DNA of 64,000 nt. It comes from DASXUC01 sp036505015 (GTDB lineage: Bacteria > Sysuimicrobiota > Sysuimicrobiia > Sysuimicrobiales > Kaftiobacteriaceae). Under the pieces are notes generated by a model, which ran no database searches, was not told where the DNA came from, and saw only the letters and a program-made list of their open reading frames with translations. The stretch spans positions 1 to 64,000 of the forward strand of contig DASXUC010000026.1 of NCBI GenBank assembly GCA_036505015.1, in the 5' to 3' direction. Positions within the stretch are counted from its first letter, which is position 1, and every line of letters starts with the position of its first letter. Shown piece by piece: positions 60,197 to 64,000 of this stretch. Both the position numbers and the translations under genes were made by a program.

Positions 60197-61627
60197 ATGC
60201 CGATGCTCAATGAGTCTCTGGTGGGCGACGTGCTGGCGTTCGCGCGGCAGCGCGGCGCGGATTTCGCGGAGCTGTATGTGGAACGCTGGAAGCGCCGCGC
60301 ACTGCGGGTCCTCAACGATGAAGTGAAAGAGGCCACCAGCGGTCTGGAGTACGGCGCCGGTCTGCGTCTGTTCTTCGGCGAGGAGGTCGCGTACGCGTAC
60401 ACCAACGATCTGACGCGCGAGGGACTGCTCGAGATCGCGGACAGCCTGACCCGATTGAAGGGCCGCTCCGGCCGGGTGGACAGCCGCGGCCGGGGAGGTC
60501 TCGATTTCCGAAAGGCGGCGGCACGCGGGCTGCATGCACCCGAGATTCCGTTCGATGAGCACGACAAAGCCTACCGGTTGGAACGGCTGCGGGAGGGCCA
60601 GGCCGGGGCGCGGGTCGCTCCGGAGGTCCGGCAGGTCGAGTCCTTCCTCATGGAGTGGGACCAGGAAGTGTTGGTCGCCAACTCCGAGGGCACCTGGACC
60701 GAAGACCGCCGCGTGCGGTCCCGACACGTGGTGCAGGCCGTCGCGCAGGATGGCACGGAAGTGCAGACAGGGTTTTACGGCCCCGGGCTGAGTGTGGGTC
60801 TGGAATTGTTCGACCGCTACCCCCCCCGCGAGGTCGGGCGCACCTCCGGGGAACAGGCGATGACCAACCTGCGGGCGAAACCGGCTCCGGCGGGCACGTT
60901 TCCGGTGATCATCGGCAATGCGTTCGGCGGCGTGCTGTTCCACGAAGCGGTCGGCCATCTGCTGGAGACGACGTCCGTGGCGAAAAAGGCCTCGGTGCTG
61001 TCCGACAAGATCGGCGAGCAGATCGCCAGCTCCGCCGTCACGTACATCGACGACGGGACCACGCCGCACGGGTGGGGCAGCAGCGAGTACGACGACGAAG
61101 GCCTGCCGGTGGAGCGAACCGTCCTCATCGACGGCGGCGTGCTGAAAAGTTATATGGTCGACCGCTGGGGGGCCCTGCGGACCGGCTACCGCCCGACGGG
61201 CTCGGGCCGCCGGCAGAACTACACCCTGGCGCCCACGTCGCGGATGCGGAATACGTTCATCGCGCCGTCGGCGACGCCGCCGCAGAAGCTGTTTGAGATG
61301 GTGGAGATGGGCCTCTACACAAAGAGTATGCGGGGCGGTCAGGTGAAGCCCGGCTCCGGGGAATACAACTTCGGCACGCAGGAAGCCTACATGATCCGCC
61401 ACGGCCGGATCGAGGAGCCGGTGCGCGGCGCCATGCTGCTGGGGAAAGGACCGGACACCATCGCCAGAGTCGTGGCGGTGGCCAACGACCTGGCGACCGG
61501 GCCGGGAATGTGCGGCAGTCTGTCAGGTTCGATCCCGGTCGAAGTCGGACAACCGCACGTCCTCGTGTCGGAAATCGTCGTCGGAGGCGAAGCCCCGAAC
61601 CCCGCGGATGGGAACGTGCTGCGATGA
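60197..61627 (+). CDS. tldD: TldD metalloprotease subunit
   Basis: 476 residues. HExxxH-type zinc site LFHEAVGHLLE near residue 250, and the C-terminal GGEAPNPADGNVL segment. Forms a heterodimer with TldE that degrades or processes peptides. Overlaps tldE (ATGA). Confidence 0.95.
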   Translation: MPMLNESLVGDVLAFARQRGADFAELYVERWKRRALRVLNDEVKEATSGLEYGAGLRLFFGEEVAYAYTNDLTREGLLEIADSLTRLKGRSGRVDSRGRGGLDFRKAAARGLHAPEIPFDEHDKAYRLERLREGQAGARVAPEVRQVESFLMEWDQEVLVANSEGTWTEDRRVRSRHVVQAVAQDGTEVQTGFYGPGLSVGLELFDRYPPREVGRTSGEQAMTNLRAKPAPAGTFPVIIGNAFGGVLFHEAVGHLLETTSVAKKASVLSDKIGEQIASSAVTYIDDGTTPHGWGSSEYDDEGLPVERTVLIDGGVLKSYMVDRWGALRTGYRPTGSGRRQNYTLAPTSRMRNTFIAPSATPPQKLFEMVEMGLYTKSMRGGQVKPGSGEYNFGTQEAYMIRHGRIEEPVRGAMLLGKGPDTIARVVAVANDLATGPGMCGSLSGSIPVEVGQPHVLVSEIVVGGEAPNPADGNVLR

Positions 61628-62982
61628 GCGAGATGAGTGGCGATCCGCGTGGTTCGGGGCGAAGCGTGACCCTGGACGAGGCCAGGCGCTACGTCCTCGA
61701 CGCCGCGCGCGCCCGGGGGATCGGGGCGGAGATCATCGGCGAACGAGGGCGGGAACTGACGGCCAAGGCGCACCAGCACCAGATCGAGCAGATCACCGAG
61801 GCGGTCGTGGGCGGGGTCGGCGTGCGGGTGGTCATCGACGGACGCGTGGGCTACGGCTACAGCGAAGATCTGTCCCCGGAGGCGCTGGACTGGATGCTGG
61901 CGGAAGCCGCGGAGAATGCGGCCCTGCAGACCGACACCAGCGGGTTCCTTCCCGAGGGCGTGGATCTCGGCACCCACGATCTTGTCGGCGACGGATTGGC
62001 CGCACCGCTGGAATCCAAAGTCCAGACCGCGTTGGGGTTCGAAGGCACTCTGCGCGAGGACAAGCGCGTGAAGCAGGTCATGTTCGCCTCGTACTCGGAA
62101 CGCGAGGTGGATCTCTCATTGGCTTCCACGCAGGGCGCCGACGGTCGCTATCGCCGCGGCGTCGCCGGGTTGATCGCCTCGGTCATCATGCAGGATGGAC
62201 AGAGTCTCAAGCAGTCCTGGGATGCCGACTGGGTGCGCAACCTGGAATCGCTCGATCCCGCCCATACCGCGCTGGACTTCACGCAGCGCACCGGCCGCCT
62301 GCTTGGCGCGCGCCCCCTGCCGACAGGACGCTACACGGCCTACTTCGAACCGAAGGCCTTCGCCCACTTGCTGTCCGCATTCTGGTCGCTGTGGAGCGGC
62401 AAGGCGGCGATCGAGGGCAAGAGCCGGCTGGCGAACCGGTTGGGACAGCGGGTCGCCTCGGCGGCATTCACGCTGATCGATGATCCCACCCTGGCCGACG
62501 GCCTCGCGACGCGCCCATTCGATTCGGAAGGCACGCCGGCTCGTCCGGTGACGCTCGTGGAAGATGGCGTCCTGAGGACCTTCTTCACCTCTTCGGAGAC
62601 CGCCCGGGCGCTGGCGCTGCCCAACACCGGGCATGCCGCGCGCAGCTACCGCAGTGTGCTGACGACCCTGCCGTCCAATCTCTACGTCAAGCCGGGGGGC
62701 GGGCTGCGGATGGAGACCGGCGTCATCGTCGCCGAACTGTCGGGGGTGCATGCCGGCACGAACGCGATCAGCGGAGATTTCTCGGTGCAGGCATTGGGAC
62801 TGTGGGTCGAAAACGGTCAGGTCGCCTACGCGGTGGAGAACTTTGCGGTGGCGGGCGACTTCCTCAGTCTCTTGATGAACATCACGGGCATCGACGCGGT
62901 ACTGAAGTGGGAGCTGATGGGACGTATGGCGATCGGGACGCCGACGATCGAGGTGGCCGACCTCTCGTTTGCCGGGATCTGA
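61624..62982 (+). CDS. pmbA: TldE/PmbA subunit of the TldD/E protease
   Basis: 452 residues from ATG 61624. No HExxxH (as expected for the inactive subunit); LPNTGHAARSYRS and the C-terminal ISGDFSVQALGLWVENGQ are typical. Coupled to tldD by the 4-nt overlap. Confidence 0.94.
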   Translation: MSEMSGDPRGSGRSVTLDEARRYVLDAARARGIGAEIIGERGRELTAKAHQHQIEQITEAVVGGVGVRVVIDGRVGYGYSEDLSPEALDWMLAEAAENAALQTDTSGFLPEGVDLGTHDLVGDGLAAPLESKVQTALGFEGTLREDKRVKQVMFASYSEREVDLSLASTQGADGRYRRGVAGLIASVIMQDGQSLKQSWDADWVRNLESLDPAHTALDFTQRTGRLLGARPLPTGRYTAYFEPKAFAHLLSAFWSLWSGKAAIEGKSRLANRLGQRVASAAFTLIDDPTLADGLATRPFDSEGTPARPVTLVEDGVLRTFFTSSETARALALPNTGHAARSYRSVLTTLPSNLYVKPGGGLRMETGVIVAELSGVHAGTNAISGDFSVQALGLWVENGQVAYAVENFAVAGDFLSLLMNITGIDAVLKWELMGRMAIGTPTIEVADLSFAGI

Positions 62983-63270
62983 GATCTGCGTTAGAAGAAG
63001 GCGGCTGGATGCTCGGGGGCGGCCGCCTCGCTACGAGTCGGGCGGCCCGGATTGACTGCAGGCCTCCCGTTCCCTCACGCCCTCGCCTGCCAAGCACGAC
63101 ACGATGACTACTACCTCTTACCTACCATCTGCTGCCTGGCTGCGTTGGTCCGCGCTCTTCACGGCCTGGGAATTGGTTGCCGCCCGCCCACCTTCACTCG
63201 GCGGCCGCCCCCTTCGCCGCCGCCATCATCTCCGTAACATTCCTGTCAGGGTCGGAAGTGCCTCTAGATG

Positions 63271-63533
63271 GGGCTGGTGGGGGGCCCGCGGAGCGACGTG
63301 GCGGCGAGCTGTCGCCGCCGTGCGCGAGGGCCGCGTCGCGCAGGGCGGGGCCCCGCATGCAGCGTGCGCTCCAGACCAAGCAGCCCTCGCACGCGGTAGT
63401 GCGGGGGGGCCCGGAGCAGCGTGCCCGGCCGTCGTGCAGGCCGGGCGAGCCCAGCCGATCGTGGCTAGGCGAACCCGAGCGCTACGCCCGGCGGGCGAGC
63501 CGCCTAGAGAGCGCAGCGGCCCTCCACCAGCCC
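63271..63533. ncRNA. Candidate multi-branched structured RNA, 263 nt
   Basis: A 16-bp closing helix (63271-63286 with 63518-63533, one G-U) encloses at least five local hairpins with perfect stems: GGCGGCGA/TCGCCGCC (63300-63319), TGCGCGA/TCGCGCA (63321-63342), CGCAC/GTGCG (63388-63403), GCCCGGCC/GGCCGGGC (63423-63446), CTAGGCG/CGCCTAG (63465-63507). No long gene fits. Strand undecided. RNase P, tmRNA, SRP and 6S signatures are absent. The part from 62983 to 63270 shows no gene. Confidence 0.45.
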
Positions 63534-63578
63534 GAACAGTGGGAGGCTAGATTCGCTGGACTCTTCCGCGCGCCTACC

Positions 63579-63932
63579 TCACTCCTCTACGCGCGAAAAG
63601 TGGATCACGGTGACCGTGTGTTCCATCGTGATGTTCCGCCCGCGGCCGTAGATCATCTCCAGGAACTCCACCAGTTCGTCGTGGCGGTGCAGCTGCGGGT
63701 TGTCCCGTTCGATCTCGCGCGGGCTCACCTCACGGATCGCCTTCACCTCGACGTGATCGATGACCGCGGTCGCGATCTTCTTGCGCGTGCCGAATCGCCG
63801 GCCGACCGTGAGCCAGACGATCTGCCCCGCCTGGTACTTGTCCCGCTTGTCCCCGAGCCGGATCGTGGCCGTCTTCCGGCCATCACGCAGTTGCTCCGCA
63901 AACACCGAGGAGTAGAAATTGAGTGCGTACAC
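63579..63932 (-). CDS. ASCH-domain protein
   Basis: 117 residues. ASCH fold marks: GRKTATIRLGDKRDKYQAGQIVWLTVG, then RVEE end; the family binds RNA or modified nucleosides. It starts at ATG 63932, 14 nt from a GGGCCTG heptamer pair. Function in the cell unknown. Confidence 0.82.
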   Translation of the reverse strand: MYALNFYSSVFAEQLRDGRKTATIRLGDKRDKYQAGQIVWLTVGRRFGTRKKIATAVIDHVEVKAIREVSPREIERDNPQLHRHDELVEFLEMIYGRGRNITMEHTVTVIHFSRVEE

Positions 63933-63946
63933 GACCGTCCTCCTTA

Positions 63947-63960
63947 GGGCCTGGGGCCCT
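63947..63960. repeat. Two GGGCC heptamers at the right edge
   Basis: GGGCCTG and GGGCCCT in phase, preceded by A, forming a near-perfect palindrome. Likely the edge of another array of the 28.6/56.8-kb family. Confidence 0.5.
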
Positions 63961-64000
63961 GATCAAGCATCGGAATCTTGATGTGATGCCGCCGTGCGGC

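Noticed and set aside
63100..63270. SRP RNA, suggested by CTGTCAGGGTCGGAAG at 63242-63257
   Set aside because: The GGAA tetraloop stem and AGCAG side of domain IV do not form; only a partial resemblance.
63271..63533. RNase P RNA or tmRNA
   Set aside because: The near-universal RNase P core GAGGAAAGTCC and the tmRNA tRNA-like ends are absent on both strands.

Overview
The window is about 64 kb of high-GC bacterial chromosome. It carries one tRNA, no rRNA, no CRISPR array, and no recognisable transposase, integrase or plasmid gene. Housekeeping order on the right (PIN/TRAM protein, ispDF, cysS, rlmB, a SigH-type sigma factor, and radA, clpC, greA, coaX nearby) is Firmicutes-like. The GC content, the aerobic copper/cytochrome chain and the gene content fit better with a deep-branching uncultured Terrabacteria lineage than with a classical Bacillus or Clostridium. 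No marker here fixes the phylum, and SigH alone does not prove sporulation.

Layout. 1-7.5 kb: metal and stress module (P1B ATPase cut by the left edge, universal stress proteins, NRAMP transporter, SufR-like regulator) and a copper nitrite reductase translationally coupled to an Rrf2 regulator. 7.5-18.4 kb: respiratory module with a Rieske/cytochrome b-c quinol oxidase, a c-type cytochrome, a blue-copper protein, two tandem CuA-like cupredoxins, DoxX plus two unknown membrane proteins, and an aa3-type oxidase (II, I, two III-family subunits, IV). Quinol electrons probably pass through the bc complex and the small copper/heme proteins to oxygen or nitrite. 18.4-24 kb: small membrane proteins (LapA-like, two TMEM175-like channels, MarC), a large c-heme protein, a methyltransferase running into tRNA-Thr, and two small proteins. 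24-34 kb: one long leftward catabolic set headed by a TetR regulator (FabH-like enzyme, acyl-CoA ligase, hydrolase, LivKHMGF importer, 3-hydroxybutyrate dehydrogenase, MaoC hydratase). 34-37 kb: moaA, a PPOX protein, a spermidine-synthase-like enzyme, a zinc ribbon. 37-49.5 kb: housekeeping block from sigH to greA. 49.5-53 kb: an acyl-ACP-reductase-like protein, an unknown conserved protein, coaX and an ECF S component. 53-60 kb: P1-family peptidase, birA, two deoxynucleoside kinases, folK, folB, and the distal histidine pathway (fchA, hutI, ftcD). 60-63 kb: tldD/tldE. 63-64 kb: a gene-free hairpin-rich segment and an ASCH protein.

The most unusual signal is not a protein. Many intergenic spacers are built from degenerate tandem words with an exact period of 7 nt (sometimes 8 or 9), often in two arms that are reverse complements of each other. 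They usually begin at or within a few bases of a stop codon. The words differ from locus to locus but fall into families that recur across the window. Some arrays enter coding ends (ispF, rlmB), create candidate start codons (vanW, the oxidase subunit IV) or form terminator hairpins. Two gene-free segments (36.5 and 63.3 kb) are closed by long inverted repeats and contain nested hairpins, so they may be structured RNAs.

Regulatory sites that can be read directly include good sigma-70-type promoters for sigH, greA, the gene at 44213 and the operon at 23.8 kb, intrinsic terminators, and a terminator inside the greA leader.
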